From positions 1 to 64,000 of the forward strand of contig NZ_PPTQ01000002.1 of the NCBI RefSeq assembly GCF_003340345.1: 64,000 bases of DNA. Reading direction: 5' to 3'. The position numbers and the translations under genes are program-made. Below the pieces are notes generated by a model. It did not search any database. It was not told the origin of the DNA and saw only the letters and a list, made by a program, of their open reading frames with translations. Shown one piece after another: positions 41,595 through 50,809 of the stretch. The DNA comes from Paraeggerthella hongkongensis (GTDB taxonomy: Bacteria > Actinomycetota > Coriobacteriia > Coriobacteriales > Eggerthellaceae). Each line of letters begins with the position of its first letter. The first letter of the stretch is position 1.

Positions 41595-43442
41595 CTATTC
41601 CCAGTTCAACACGATGCGACCGTCTTTGGCGGGGGATACGGCTCCTGCCTCGGCCAGGTACTCGGTCATGAGGTCGACGCAGGTTCCCCGGTCGGAATGC
41701 TCTTGCACGATAGAGGAAACGTAGGAGTCGTCTATCGTGGTTGCCCAGGCTGCAATCGTGTAGCGGGCGTCGTCTTCGATCGGGGCGCCGTCGGCCATGG
41801 TCAGGCTCAGCACGTTGCCGTCCTTGTCGCGCCAGGGGGCGTACTCCATGCGCAGGCCCGAGCACGCGTACAGGGCGTTGATCTCGTCGCCGTCGGTCAG
41901 CGGGTGCTCCATGAGCTTCTTCAGGTTGGCGCCCGTGATCTCGTAGGTGGTCAGGGCATCGCTTTTGGATACGCTGCGCAGGTTGAAGCGATCCGCCAGG
42001 TCGATGGGTCCCTGGTAGAGCTTCCCCGAGTTGCCCTTGAAGTAGGTGCCGTGCAAGAGCAGGGCTGCGTCGGCTCCCGTTGCCTCGCGCATGGCGTCGG
42101 CCATGAGCATGCTGGTTTCGAGCGAGGTGAAGTTTTCCGCGGCGTTTCCGATAACGGCGCTCTTTACGGGGTCGGTCGGCCTGTTCGGTTCGAAGGCGTC
42201 GGTGGCGGCGATGATCTCGTCCATGGTCATCGACCCGCGCATCCACTCGAAAGCGGTCTCGAAGTCCGACGTCTGCCCGAATTGATCCGCGAAGTACACC
42301 TGCCCCTTGTCGATGCAGTTCTTAACGTCCCAGAACTCGCTGCGGATGTTCTCTTGGTACGACTTGACGCCGCTGATGCCGGTGAAGCACTGGAACAGCG
42401 CGTCCTGACCCTCGTTGGTGCTCAGGTAGTCAACGATGTCCAGCAGGATTTGCCGCTTGCTCGGGTCGTCCATGGAACGCTGCGAGATGGCTAAATTGGT
42501 GCCGGACACCATTTGGACCCAACGCTCGTTCGGCGTGTCGGTGGGATAGCCGATGAAGTCGATCTCGCAATCCGGGTTTTCTTCTTCGTACAGCCCGTAC
42601 ATGCCCAGCTCGGCGGGGATCATGGCAATCTCGCCTGCGTACAGGGCTTGACGGTTTTTCGTAAGGCTGGACGTGAAGTCGCTTTCTACCACGATGCCGC
42701 GATCGTACAGCTCCTTCAGCACGCCGTAGTACGGCTCCAGCAGCCCTTCGCACGAGGCTTCCCCTTTGACCACGGCTTCGTACTGCGCGCGCTTTTGCCC
42801 GGTGCCGAGCACTTCGCGATTCGAAAGCCCCAGTCCCACCTCCTGCACCGAGTATTTCAGGCAGGGGACGAAGGGGCGAATGCCCTCGGCGGATATGGCG
42901 TCGCACAGCTCGAACAGCTCTTCGCGCGTTGCGGGGATCTGCCAGCCGTGCTTCTCGAAGAGCGTCTTGTTGTAGAAGATGCCTTTGACGGTGTTGTTGA
43001 TGGGCAGTTGCCGCAGCGCCCCCTCGGCGCCCAGCGTTTCAAGGGACGACAGGTTGTAGCGGCTGGTGAAGCTTTCGGAGGAAAGGTCGTACGCGTACTC
43101 GCTGTTGCCCATGCGCATGGCGCTGAACACAAGGTCGGGCAAGTCCTCGTGCTTGCCCTGTTCCTCCACGTAGGACCTGATCGTGTTCGTGCCGGCGGCG
43201 TTGACCGTGACAATCTGGACGTCCGGGAATTTCTCTTCCAAAGCCGCCTTGAGCGGGCCGTCGTTGAAGACGGTGTAGCGGCCGATGGTGACGACCGTCT
43301 TGCCCGGCTCCACCGGCTGGTAGGAGACGATCTCGTTCTGGGCGCCGACGCTCTGCTCGGGCGCGGGCGGCTGGCTGCAAGCTGCAAGTCCTAGAAGCAG
43401 GGCTGCGGTCGTCAGGGTTGCGACTGCCTTTCGAATGCGCAT
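41595..43442 (-). CDS. Lipoprotein: solute-binding domain fused to 5'-nucleotidase C-terminal domain
   Basis: A 615-residue lipoprotein; the lipobox LLGLAAC places the lipidated Cys at 22. Residues about 45-410 look like a family 1 (sugar-type) extracellular solute-binding protein (GKTVVTIGRYTVFNDGPLKA, IFYNKTLFEKHGWQIP, GTNLAISQRS). Residues about 430-600 fit the UshA-type 5'-nucleotidase C-terminal domain (AAENFTSLETSMLMADAMRE, TGADAALLLHGTYF, VSKSDALTTYEITGANLKKL), but no N-terminal metallophosphatase domain exists. No ABC permease genes are near; the gene instead follows a hybrid kinase by 13 bp. A role in ligand sensing for the kinase is more likely than transport. The fusion is unusual. 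Confidence 0.8.
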   Translation of the reverse strand: MRIRKAVATLTTAALLLGLAACSQPPAPEQSVGAQNEIVSYQPVEPGKTVVTIGRYTVFNDGPLKAALEEKFPDVQIVTVNAAGTNTIRSYVEEQGKHEDLPDLVFSAMRMGNSEYAYDLSSESFTSRYNLSSLETLGAEGALRQLPINNTVKGIFYNKTLFEKHGWQIPATREELFELCDAISAEGIRPFVPCLKYSVQEVGLGLSNREVLGTGQKRAQYEAVVKGEASCEGLLEPYYGVLKELYDRGIVVESDFTSSLTKNRQALYAGEIAMIPAELGMYGLYEEENPDCEIDFIGYPTDTPNERWVQMVSGTNLAISQRSMDDPSKRQILLDIVDYLSTNEGQDALFQCFTGISGVKSYQENIRSEFWDVKNCIDKGQVYFADQFGQTSDFETAFEWMRGSMTMDEIIAATDAFEPNRPTDPVKSAVIGNAAENFTSLETSMLMADAMREATGADAALLLHGTYFKGNSGKLYQGPIDLADRFNLRSVSKSDALTTYEITGANLKKLMEHPLTDGDEINALYACSGLRMEYAPWRDKDGNVLSLTMADGAPIEDDARYTIAAWATTIDDSYVSSIVQEHSDRGTCVDLMTEYLAEAGAVSPAKDGRIVLNWE

Positions 43443-43455
43443 GCTGGTGCTCTCC

Positions 43456-45588
43456 TTACCGGTTCAGGTACGTGCGAAACACGTTTTCGATGTCTTCGAG
43501 GTTCAGGGGCTTCGCCAAATGATCCTGCATCCCATGGCGAAGCGAGTTCTGCACGTCCTCCTCGAACGCGCCCGCCGAAAGGGCCACGATGGGAATGGTT
43601 GCGGCGTCGGGGTGCTCGCTTGCGCGGATGGCGGAGGCAGCCTCGAGGCCGGTCATGACGGGCATCTGGATGTCCATGAGCACGAGCGCGTAGCGTCCCG
43701 GCGCCGAGGACGTCACCGCTTCGACGGCTTCGGCGCCGTTGCGAACGGTGTCGACTTCCACGCTGAAGTCCGAGAGCAGATCGACGATGATCTCTCGGTT
43801 CATTTCGTTGTCCTCGGCCAGAAGCACGCGCTTGCCCCGGCAGAGGGCGCGCAGGTTTTCTTGGGATTGCGCGCTCGCGGGTCTTGAAACAACGGTCGCG
43901 GCCCTTTCCAAGGGGATGTCCACGACGAACGTCGATCCTTTCCCCAGCGTGCTGCTTGCCTCGACGGTGCCGCCCATAAGCTCCACCAAGCTGTGCACGA
44001 TGGCAAGCCCCAGGCCGCTGCCTACTTGGGCCGAGGTGAGGGACGACCGCTCCTGCTCGAAGGGCTCGAACAGGCGCTTCATGAACGCTTCGCTCATGCC
44101 GGCGCCGCTGTCGCGTACGATGAACCGCACGCGCGAGGTCGGACCGTCCTGAGAGACCTCCTCGCAGGACAGGGCGACGTCTCCGTGCTCCGGAGTGAAT
44201 TTGACGGCGTTCGATACCAGATTCACCAGGCACTGCTTGATTCTGGTCGCATCGCCTACGAAGCTTGTGTGCGAAAGCGCGCGCGGCGCCTCGCGCAGCG
44301 TCACGCCTTTCTCCTCGGCGGGCCCGCTTTGCAGCGCGATGACCGAGTCCAGCACATCGGAAAGCAGGAAGGGCTCGTGGGCCAGGGTCATCTTTCCGCC
44401 GTCAAGGCGGTTCATGTCCAACATGTCGTTGATGATGTCGATGAGGTATTCGCCCGACTTCTTGGAGCGCTCAAGATGGCCGGCCGCGGTTGCCGGGTCG
44501 TCAAGGGAGCGCAGGGCAAGCTCGTTGGAGCCCACGATGGCGTTGAGCGGCGTGCGAATATCGTGGGACATCTTGGTGAGGAAGTCGCTCTTGAGGCTGG
44601 CTCGCGCGCTTTCGATCTTCGCCATCTGGCTTTTGCTCACCAGGTGGTAGAGCCACAGCAGCGAAAGCGCTGCGATCGACGCCACGATGAACACCACCAA
44701 GGCGATGACGCTTTTCATGCTGGCGAACGTGGCCTGCGCGGTTATCGATACGGGGATGGCCATCACGATGTTGCGGCCTTCGTTGTCGGGAAACGTCTGC
44801 AGAAGCCACGTGTCGTCTTGCAGCTTCACGAGCACCTGTTCTTCTTCGCAGTTCAGGAGCGCTTTCTGCAGTTTCTTCACCAGGGCGGGGTCCACGCCGT
44901 CGTTGGTTAGGATGCGCAGGAAATTGTGGCTTTTGAAGTGTTCGTTAGCCTGCGACTCGGAAGGGCGCAAAAGGATGACGCCGTTCGTGTCGACCACGTA
45001 CGAGGCGCCCTGTCCGTTGAACACGGGCAGGATGGCAACGTCTGCGTACTGCTGGGAGTCGACCACCTTCAGAAGGCCCGCGATCTCGACTCCGTCGATG
45101 GAAACGTTCTCGACCGGTGCTGCGAACACCCAGAAATCGCCCTTGCTCTGGACCGTGCAGAATTCGGAGCGCACTTCCGTCCAGGTGCCGACGTCCTCGG
45201 ACAGCATGGAGCTTGACACGACGATGGCGCTTCCGTCCAAGGCAAGGCATCGTCCGTCCTCCGACAGCAGGTGGAACTCGTCCGAGTGGTCCAGCAGCTC
45301 GTCTACCTGAGCCATCGAAGTCGCACCTGAGTGCGACAGGAACCGTGCGGCCGTGGCGGTTTCTTCTTCATGGCGCTCTTTCAGCAGGTTGAGCTTCTTC
45401 GATATCAGGCTGCTGATCTGCTGCACGGATTCGACGCGCTCCCGATGGATGGAGTTGCTGAGGTCCGTGTAGGAGCGCGCGAAAGCAAAGGTTGCGCAGA
45501 GCAGCAAAGCCAAAAGGGCAGCGGATGCTGCCTTGAGCCAAGCCGGTGCCTGAGCGGATGCAGTTCGCGGTTTTCGCGTTCGCCTCAT
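43456..45588 (-). CDS. Hybrid sensor histidine kinase with receiver domain
   Basis: A 710-residue membrane kinase. One transmembrane helix (about 20-38), an extracytoplasmic sensor region of Cache type (about 40-300), a second helix (about 312-332), then HisKA with KMSHDIRTPLNAIVGSNELA (phosphorylated His about 340), and HATPase with the N-box NLVSNAVKF and G-boxes DSGAGM and GSGLGLAIV. A C-terminal receiver domain (about 585-705) holds LLAEDNEMN and LVLMDIQMPVMTG with the phospho-acceptor Asp. Start is the ATG at 45588, overlapping the previous gene by 4 bp; apparent upstream extension is in the wrong frame for the neighbour. It should exchange phosphate with the Hpt protein of the operon. 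Confidence 0.92.
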   Translation of the reverse strand: MRRTRKPRTASAQAPAWLKAASAALLALLLCATFAFARSYTDLSNSIHRERVESVQQISSLISKKLNLLKERHEEETATAARFLSHSGATSMAQVDELLDHSDEFHLLSEDGRCLALDGSAIVVSSSMLSEDVGTWTEVRSEFCTVQSKGDFWVFAAPVENVSIDGVEIAGLLKVVDSQQYADVAILPVFNGQGASYVVDTNGVILLRPSESQANEHFKSHNFLRILTNDGVDPALVKKLQKALLNCEEEQVLVKLQDDTWLLQTFPDNEGRNIVMAIPVSITAQATFASMKSVIALVVFIVASIAALSLLWLYHLVSKSQMAKIESARASLKSDFLTKMSHDIRTPLNAIVGSNELALRSLDDPATAAGHLERSKKSGEYLIDIINDMLDMNRLDGGKMTLAHEPFLLSDVLDSVIALQSGPAEEKGVTLREAPRALSHTSFVGDATRIKQCLVNLVSNAVKFTPEHGDVALSCEEVSQDGPTSRVRFIVRDSGAGMSEAFMKRLFEPFEQERSSLTSAQVGSGLGLAIVHSLVELMGGTVEASSTLGKGSTFVVDIPLERAATVVSRPASAQSQENLRALCRGKRVLLAEDNEMNREIIVDLLSDFSVEVDTVRNGAEAVEAVTSSAPGRYALVLMDIQMPVMTGLEAASAIRASEHPDAATIPIVALSAGAFEEDVQNSLRHGMQDHLAKPLNLEDIENVFRTYLNR

Positions 45589-47675
45589 CGGGCTCGATCC
45601 TGTCCGGCCGCCGCCTCCTCGGTGTCCGAACCGGGTATTTCCGAAAGCACGGACAGCATTGCGGACATGGACTCGTCGTAAAAGCGGTAGCGGTTGCGGC
45701 CCTGCTGCTTCGCTGCGTACAATGCCTGGTCGGCGCAATGGAACAAGTCTTCGAACCGCGTGCCGTTCTGCGGCGCGCGAGCGGCTCCCATGCTGACGGT
45801 CATGGGATGGCCTCGGTACGGGTTCCCAAGCGAGCTGAAGATTCGATCGACGGTTGCCGCAGGGTCGGAGGCCTCGACGAACACCAGGAACTCGTCGCCG
45901 CCGATGCGGGCGGTGATGCCCGCATCGCGCACGGCGCTCAACACGCGCCGCGCCGTCTCCTGCAAAAGGTCGTCGCCGAACAGATGCCCGTAGCGGTCGT
46001 TCGCGCTTTTGAAGAAGTCCAGGTCGAACAGCATGAGCACGAAGTTTTTCCGCGAAGCCGCTTCGTCGAGCGCGTTCTGCACGGCGCTTTTGGCGGCCTT
46101 GCGGTGGAGTAGGCCGGTGAGCGCGTCGGTGCTTGCCTGCCAGATGAGCCGATCCAGGTTCACCCGCTCTTCGTGGACGTCCACGCATTTTCCGATGAAT
46201 CCCGTTAATACCTCGGCATCGTTTCCCAGCCAAAGGGGACGGGCCAGCAGCTTGTGCCACCGCTGCCCGCTGTCTGTGTGCAGCAGGTAATGGGCGCTCA
46301 CGTTGGGGCTTTCCGGCGAAGCCGAGACGATCAGGTTGCGCAGCTGCTCTAGGTTTTCTTGCGCGACGACCTGGAGCAGCTTGCTGTTTTCAAGCGGGTT
46401 CTCGATGATGCTGGGAAGGCCAAGCTGCGACGCGCCCCATTCGGAAAGCGTCAGGACGTCGGTGTGCGCGGCGTATTCGAACTGGATTTCGCGGGACAGG
46501 TCGGCGAAGAACTGGTACTTGATGCGCTCCTGCTCGAGCAGCGCCAGCGTGCGGCTGGATACGTTGGCGGTTTGCACCATGGCGCGCGTGATGTCGAGCA
46601 TCTCCTCTTTGGAGACGTTCCCCAGCGACTTGAGCTTCAGCTCTCGTTTCAGCTGCGGGCCGATGTCGGCCAGGCATTGCAGCAGCAACGGGTTGAACGC
46701 GCCGCATTCGCCGTTGAAGATCATGCGCATGGTTTCGTCGTGCGAGATGGCGTCTTTGTAGACGCGCTTGTGCGTCAAGGCGTCGTACACGTCAGCGATC
46801 GCCACCACCTGCGCCTCGATGGGAATCTCGTCGCCCGCGAGGCCGTCGGGATAGCCCTTGCCGTCGTAGCGCTCGTGGTGCCAGCGGCAGATGTCGCGCG
46901 CCACCCGGACCAGTTCTTCGTCCGGGTAGTAGCGCGTGCTTTCCAATATGTTCGCCCCGGCAACGCCGTGGGTCTTCATCACGGCCCATTCTTCCTCCGT
47001 CAGCTTTCCGGGCTTGTTGAGGATCTTCTCGTCGACGGAGATCTTGCCGATGTCGTGCAGCGCCGAAGCGTTGGCGATGAGCGGGATCTTGGGCTGTATG
47101 CGCGCGTGCTGATCCGAAATGCGGCAGAGCTGCTCGAGCAGCATTTTCGTGATGGAGCGGATGTTGAGCACGTGCATGCCGCTTTCGCCGTTTCGGAATT
47201 CCACGATATGGCTGAGAAGGTCGACCATGATCAGGTTGCCCTTCTCTTTTTCGAGCATCTGCTCGGTGACCATGTTCTCGAGCATCTTTTGCTTGGAGTA
47301 CAGCAAAACGGTGTTGTCCACGCGCCGTTGGACCGCCTTGGGGTCGAAGGGCCGGCTGATGTACTCGGTTGCGCCCAGGTCGTAGGCGCTGTCGATGTAG
47401 GTGGATGCGCTTTCCGCGGAGATGATGATGACCGGGACGTGCTCGAGCCACCTTCTTTTGCCCATGACGGCCAGCGCTTCGAAGCCGTCCATTTCCGGCA
47501 TCACGATGTCAAGCAGCACGAGGGATATTTCGTGCTCGTGCTCTTGGAACAGCGCGATGGCCTCGCGGCCGTTGCGCGCTTCGAGTATTTCGTATTCGTC
47601 GCAGAGGATGTCGGCCAGCATGGAGCGGTTCAGCTCGGAGTCGTCCACGATAAGGATCAGGCTGCGCTCTTTCAT
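45585..47675 (-). CDS. Response regulator with HD-GYP and GGDEF domains
   Basis: A 696-residue cyclic-di-GMP protein. The receiver domain (about 6-125) has DD at 11-12 and the phospho-acceptor Asp56 in LLDIVMPEMDG. The HD-GYP phosphodiesterase domain (about 145-345) has H207-D208 in ALHDIGKISVDE and GKGYPDGL with G274-Y275-P276. A linker with PAS-like character (about 375-515) leads to a GGDEF cyclase domain (about 520-680) with RIGGDEFLVF near 590. The residues usual for the RxxD inhibitory site are not seen. Both synthesis and breakdown motifs look intact, so the receiver may switch between them. Coupled by 4-bp overlaps to the Hpt gene before and the kinase after. Confidence 0.93.
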   Translation of the reverse strand: MKERSLILIVDDSELNRSMLADILCDEYEILEARNGREAIALFQEHEHEISLVLLDIVMPEMDGFEALAVMGKRRWLEHVPVIIISAESASTYIDSAYDLGATEYISRPFDPKAVQRRVDNTVLLYSKQKMLENMVTEQMLEKEKGNLIMVDLLSHIVEFRNGESGMHVLNIRSITKMLLEQLCRISDQHARIQPKIPLIANASALHDIGKISVDEKILNKPGKLTEEEWAVMKTHGVAGANILESTRYYPDEELVRVARDICRWHHERYDGKGYPDGLAGDEIPIEAQVVAIADVYDALTHKRVYKDAISHDETMRMIFNGECGAFNPLLLQCLADIGPQLKRELKLKSLGNVSKEEMLDITRAMVQTANVSSRTLALLEQERIKYQFFADLSREIQFEYAAHTDVLTLSEWGASQLGLPSIIENPLENSKLLQVVAQENLEQLRNLIVSASPESPNVSAHYLLHTDSGQRWHKLLARPLWLGNDAEVLTGFIGKCVDVHEERVNLDRLIWQASTDALTGLLHRKAAKSAVQNALDEAASRKNFVLMLFDLDFFKSANDRYGHLFGDDLLQETARRVLSAVRDAGITARIGGDEFLVFVEASDPAATVDRIFSSLGNPYRGHPMTVSMGAARAPQNGTRFEDLFHCADQALYAAKQQGRNRYRFYDESMSAMLSVLSEIPGSDTEEAAAGQDRAR

Positions 47676-48046
47676 GGCCGTTCCGTTTCCGGCTGGGCAA
47701 GCAGATCGCCGATGCGGGCCATCGTCTCCCGGTACGCCCGCGCCGTCTCTTCGGCCAAGGGCGCAACGGCGCCGTCTATCGTTTTCGGGCGCAGGGCCTC
47801 GGTGAGCCTTGACGAGCAGTCGGTCAGGCGGGTAAGCCCCAGGTTGAGCGCCGATCCCTTGATGGTGTGGGCAGCGCGAAAGGCCGTATCGGCGTCGTTT
47901 TCCGAAAGCGCGCGCTGAAGAACGTCCATGGAATCGTCGCGTTGCAGTATGCCCAGATACTTCCGTATGCGGTCATCGTTGCCGATCCTTCGGATGGCCT
48001 CGGCGTAATCCGCGCCCAATAGCGCGTAAAAGCGTTGCACCGTCAT
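47672..48046 (-). CDS. Hpt-domain phosphotransfer protein
   Basis: A 124-residue, mainly helical protein with the Hpt signature AAHTIKGSALNLGL; His60 is the phospho-acceptor. It can relay phosphate from the hybrid kinase's receiver to the HD-GYP/GGDEF regulator. The first Met at 48046 gives the normal size (the frame is open to 48088 with non-typical sequence). First gene of the four-gene - strand operon, sharing ATGA with the next gene. Only a weak ribosome binding site is seen. Confidence 0.88.
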   Translation of the reverse strand: MTVQRFYALLGADYAEAIRRIGNDDRIRKYLGILQRDDSMDVLQRALSENDADTAFRAAHTIKGSALNLGLTRLTDCSSRLTEALRPKTIDGAVAPLAEETARAYRETMARIGDLLAQPETERP

Positions 48047-48074
48047 CGCGCTCGTCTGCTCTCGTGTCGATTGA

Positions 48075-48110
48075 TTACGTAAAAGCAAAGATTACTTTAC
48101 CGTAAAACGA
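48075..48110. promoter_or_regulatory. AT-rich direct repeats upstream of the signalling operon
   Basis: CGTAAAA occurs at 48078-48084 and 48101-48107, each preceded by TTAC or TTACC, in an AT-rich block between the divergent Hpt operon and fbp. Direct repeats about two helix turns apart are usual for response-regulator sites. Regulator unknown. Confidence 0.35.
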
Positions 48111-48292
48111 TCGGCGCAACGGGCACAATTTGGACGGAATCGCCGTGGACGGAAAACACGCGCCGCCGCGCTGCGGAGAGGCGCAGCCCCGTCGAGTTAT
48201 CGCGCCGCTTGCCCGCTGGCCAGCCCGTTGCGGCGAATTGCTGATACTATAGAGCGGTTAACGTGTTGCCGTACCTCTCAAGGAGACCAGCT

Positions 48293-50248
48293 ATGGATGT
48301 GACGGAAAAGCGCTACCTGGAACTTCTCTCCCGATCGTTTCCCACAGCCGCCAAGGCTTCGGCCGAGATCATCAACCTCAGCGCCATCCTGAACCTTCCG
48401 AAGGGCACTGAGTTCTTCGCGTCCGACATCCACGGCGAGTACGAGGCGTTCTCGCATATCCTGCGCAACGGATCCGGCTCCATCCGTCTCAAGATCGACG
48501 ACGTGTTCGGCGACGAGCTGAGCAAGGAGGAGAAGCGCTCCCTCGCGACGCTCATCTACTACCCGCGCGAGAAGATGGAGCTGGTCTTGTCCCAGGTGGA
48601 CGACCCCGAGGCATGGTACGGCGTCATGGTGCCGCGGCTGGTGGCCGTGTGCAAGCGCGCGGCGCGCAAGTACACGCGCTCGAGGGTGCGCAAGGCGCTG
48701 CCGAAGGATTTCGCCTACATCATCGAAGAGCTGATGACGGAGAACCGCCACGGGGTGGACAAGCAGGCGTACTACGCCGCCATCATCGACGCCGTCATCC
48801 GCACGGATCGCGGCGGCGCGCTCATCGAGGCGCTGTGCCAGCTCATCCAGCGGCTTGCCATCGATCATCTGCACATCGTCGGCGACATCTACGATCGCGG
48901 TCCGTATCCCCATATCATCATGGATACCCTTATGGAATACCATTCGCTCGACATCCAGTGGGGCAACCACGATATCGTGTGGATGGGCGCGGCGCTGGGG
49001 CAGCGGGGCTGCATCGCGCACGTGGTGCGCAACTGCGCGCGCTACGGCAACCTGTCGATCCTCGAGGACGCCTACGGCATCAATATCCTGCCCCTTGCGT
49101 CGTTCGCGCTCGACGCGTACCGGGACGATCCGTGCGTCGCGTTCGGACTCAAGGGAAACCCCGACCTTTCGCCCCAAGAGTTGGAGATGAACGTCAAAAT
49201 CCAAAAAGCGATGGCCATCATCCAGTTCAAGGTGGAGGGAAAGCTGATCGACGAGAACCCGGACTTCGGTCTGGAGGATCGCAAGCTGCTCGACAAGATC
49301 GACTACGAACGCGGCACCGTGATGCTCGACGGCGTGGAGTACGAGCTGACCGACACCGTGTTTCCCACGGTGGACCCGGCCGATCCCTACCGCCTGACTC
49401 CCGAGGAAGAGGACGTTGTGCAGCGCCTTGAGCAGGCGTTCGCCGGGTGCGAGAAGCTGCAGCGCCACATGCGCTTCTTCCTTGAGGCGGGCAGCTTGTA
49501 CAAGGTGTACAACGGCAGCTTGCTGTTCCACGCGTGCGTTCCCCTGAACGCCGACGGGTCGTTGAAGGAAGTGGACGTGTTCGGGCGCACGTACAAGGGC
49601 CGGGCGTTGTACGACGCCATGGAGCGCTGGGTGCGCGCGGGCTTCTTCGATCCCGATCCGGACATGCGCAAGCGCGGGCGCGACCTCATGTGGTACCTGT
49701 GGCTGGGCGAGGGGTCGCCGTTGTTCGCGAAGAGCAAGATGGCCACGTTCGAGCTGTACCTGATCGCGGACAAGGCCGCGCGCAAGGAGGTCAAGAACGC
49801 GTTCTACTCGTACCTGGACGACGAGGCCGTGCTGGCGGGCATCTTCGAGGACTTCGGGCTGGACCCCGACGCCTCGCGTATCGTGTGCGGGCACGTGCCG
49901 GTCAAGGTGAAGGACGGCGAGGATCCGGTGAAGTGCAACGGGCGCGTGCTGACCATCGACGGCGGCTTCTCGAAGGCGTACCAGCCCACCACCGGCATCG
50001 CGGGCTACACGCTGATCTCGAATTCCTACGGCTTCGTGCTGGCTGCGCACGAGCCTCTTGAGTCGATGCGCGCTGCCGTGATGAACGAGCTGGACATTCA
50101 TTCGTCGCGCCGCGTGGTCGAGCGCGTGGAGAAGCGCACCTTGGTGGCGGACACCGATACCGGTGCGGTGCTGAAGCAGCAGATCGCCGACTTGGAGCTG
50201 CTGTTGGCGGCGTATCGTTGCGGCGAGATCGCCGAGAGCGGGAAGTAG
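48293..50248 (+). CDS. fbp: Class III fructose-1,6-bisphosphatase
   Basis: Gluconeogenic enzyme converting fructose-1,6-bisphosphate to fructose-6-phosphate. The 651-residue size is that of the class III (Firmicute-type) family, which uses a metallophosphatase fold: FFASDIHGEYEAF (about 43-55), GDIYDRGPYPH (about 200-210), GNHDIVWMGAALGQ (about 223-236) and CGHVPVKVKDGEDP (about 536-549) provide the metal ligands. AAGGAGA lies 6-7 bp before the ATG at 48293, and TACTAT at 48245-48250 is a plausible -10 box. The ArsC-like gene follows after 5 bp. Confidence 0.95.
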   Translation: MDVTEKRYLELLSRSFPTAAKASAEIINLSAILNLPKGTEFFASDIHGEYEAFSHILRNGSGSIRLKIDDVFGDELSKEEKRSLATLIYYPREKMELVLSQVDDPEAWYGVMVPRLVAVCKRAARKYTRSRVRKALPKDFAYIIEELMTENRHGVDKQAYYAAIIDAVIRTDRGGALIEALCQLIQRLAIDHLHIVGDIYDRGPYPHIIMDTLMEYHSLDIQWGNHDIVWMGAALGQRGCIAHVVRNCARYGNLSILEDAYGINILPLASFALDAYRDDPCVAFGLKGNPDLSPQELEMNVKIQKAMAIIQFKVEGKLIDENPDFGLEDRKLLDKIDYERGTVMLDGVEYELTDTVFPTVDPADPYRLTPEEEDVVQRLEQAFAGCEKLQRHMRFFLEAGSLYKVYNGSLLFHACVPLNADGSLKEVDVFGRTYKGRALYDAMERWVRAGFFDPDPDMRKRGRDLMWYLWLGEGSPLFAKSKMATFELYLIADKAARKEVKNAFYSYLDDEAVLAGIFEDFGLDPDASRIVCGHVPVKVKDGEDPVKCNGRVLTIDGGFSKAYQPTTGIAGYTLISNSYGFVLAAHEPLESMRAAVMNELDIHSSRRVVERVEKRTLVADTDTGAVLKQQIADLELLLAAYRCGEIAESGK

Positions 50249-50253
50249 GAAGC

Positions 50254-50595
50254 ATGAACATCCAGGTATTCGGCACGAAAAAAAGCTTCGATACGAAGAA
50301 GGCCCAGCGCTATTTCAAGGAACGCCGCGTGAAGTTCCAGTTCATCGACTTGAAGGAAAAGGGCATGAGCAAAGGGGAGCTGGAATCGGTCTGCCGCGCT
50401 GTGGGCGGGATCGACAAGCTGGTGGACCCGAAGGCGAAGGATGCCGATCTGGTGGCGCTGCTGGCGTATTTGAGCCCCGACCAGAAGTTCGACAAGGTTT
50501 TGGAGAACCAGCACGTTGTGGCGGAGCCGGTGGTGCGCAACGGGAAGCAGGCCACGGTGGGCTACGCTCCGGACGTGTGGGGAAGCTGGGAATAG
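50254..50595 (+). CDS. ArsC/Spx-family protein lacking the active-site Cys
   Basis: A 113-residue thioredoxin-fold protein of the ArsC/Spx/YffB family. The family segment reads VFGTKKSFDTKKAQRYF (about 5-21), where ArsC and Spx proteins have one or two Cys; here the first position is Ser and the second Asp, so there is no redox or arsenate-reductase chemistry at this site. The later parts KFQFIDLKEKGMSKGEL and the C-terminal PVVRNGKQATVGYAPDVW are typical. Lies 5 bp after fbp, likely co-transcribed. A binding or regulatory role is possible; no function is assigned. Confidence 0.8.
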   Translation: MNIQVFGTKKSFDTKKAQRYFKERRVKFQFIDLKEKGMSKGELESVCRAVGGIDKLVDPKAKDADLVALLAYLSPDQKFDKVLENQHVVAEPVVRNGKQATVGYAPDVWGSWE

Positions 50596-50607
50596 GCGCG
50601 ACGCGAG

Positions 50608-50649
50608 GGCGCGCTGCTGCGGCCGCATGCCCGGGCTGCCGGGCGCGCC
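50608..50649. terminator. Possible hairpin terminator after fbp and arsC-like gene
   Basis: GGCGCGC (50608-50614) pairs with GCGCGCC (50643-50649), enclosing a further GCCCGGGC-rich stem. There is no T run. Weak evidence; in the 214-bp gap before the giant surface gene. Confidence 0.35.
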
Positions 50650-50809
50650 GACGTTCGATTCGGATCGCAAGCGTCTGAGGGTTCGGCGTCGAGACGGGTG
50701 CTTTCGGCGCGCATCGTGTTGTCCTTTTGTTGTACGCTCTTTCGTAGAATGAAACATTCAATTACGAAAGACGTGGCCGATCAGGCTGGTTCTAACGAAA
50801 GGCAAGCCC

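Noticed and set aside
43456-46260. Longer hybrid kinase starting near 46260
   Set aside because: The extra N-terminal part is an out-of-frame reading of the HD-GYP/GGDEF gene; the ATG at 45588 gives a proper membrane anchor.
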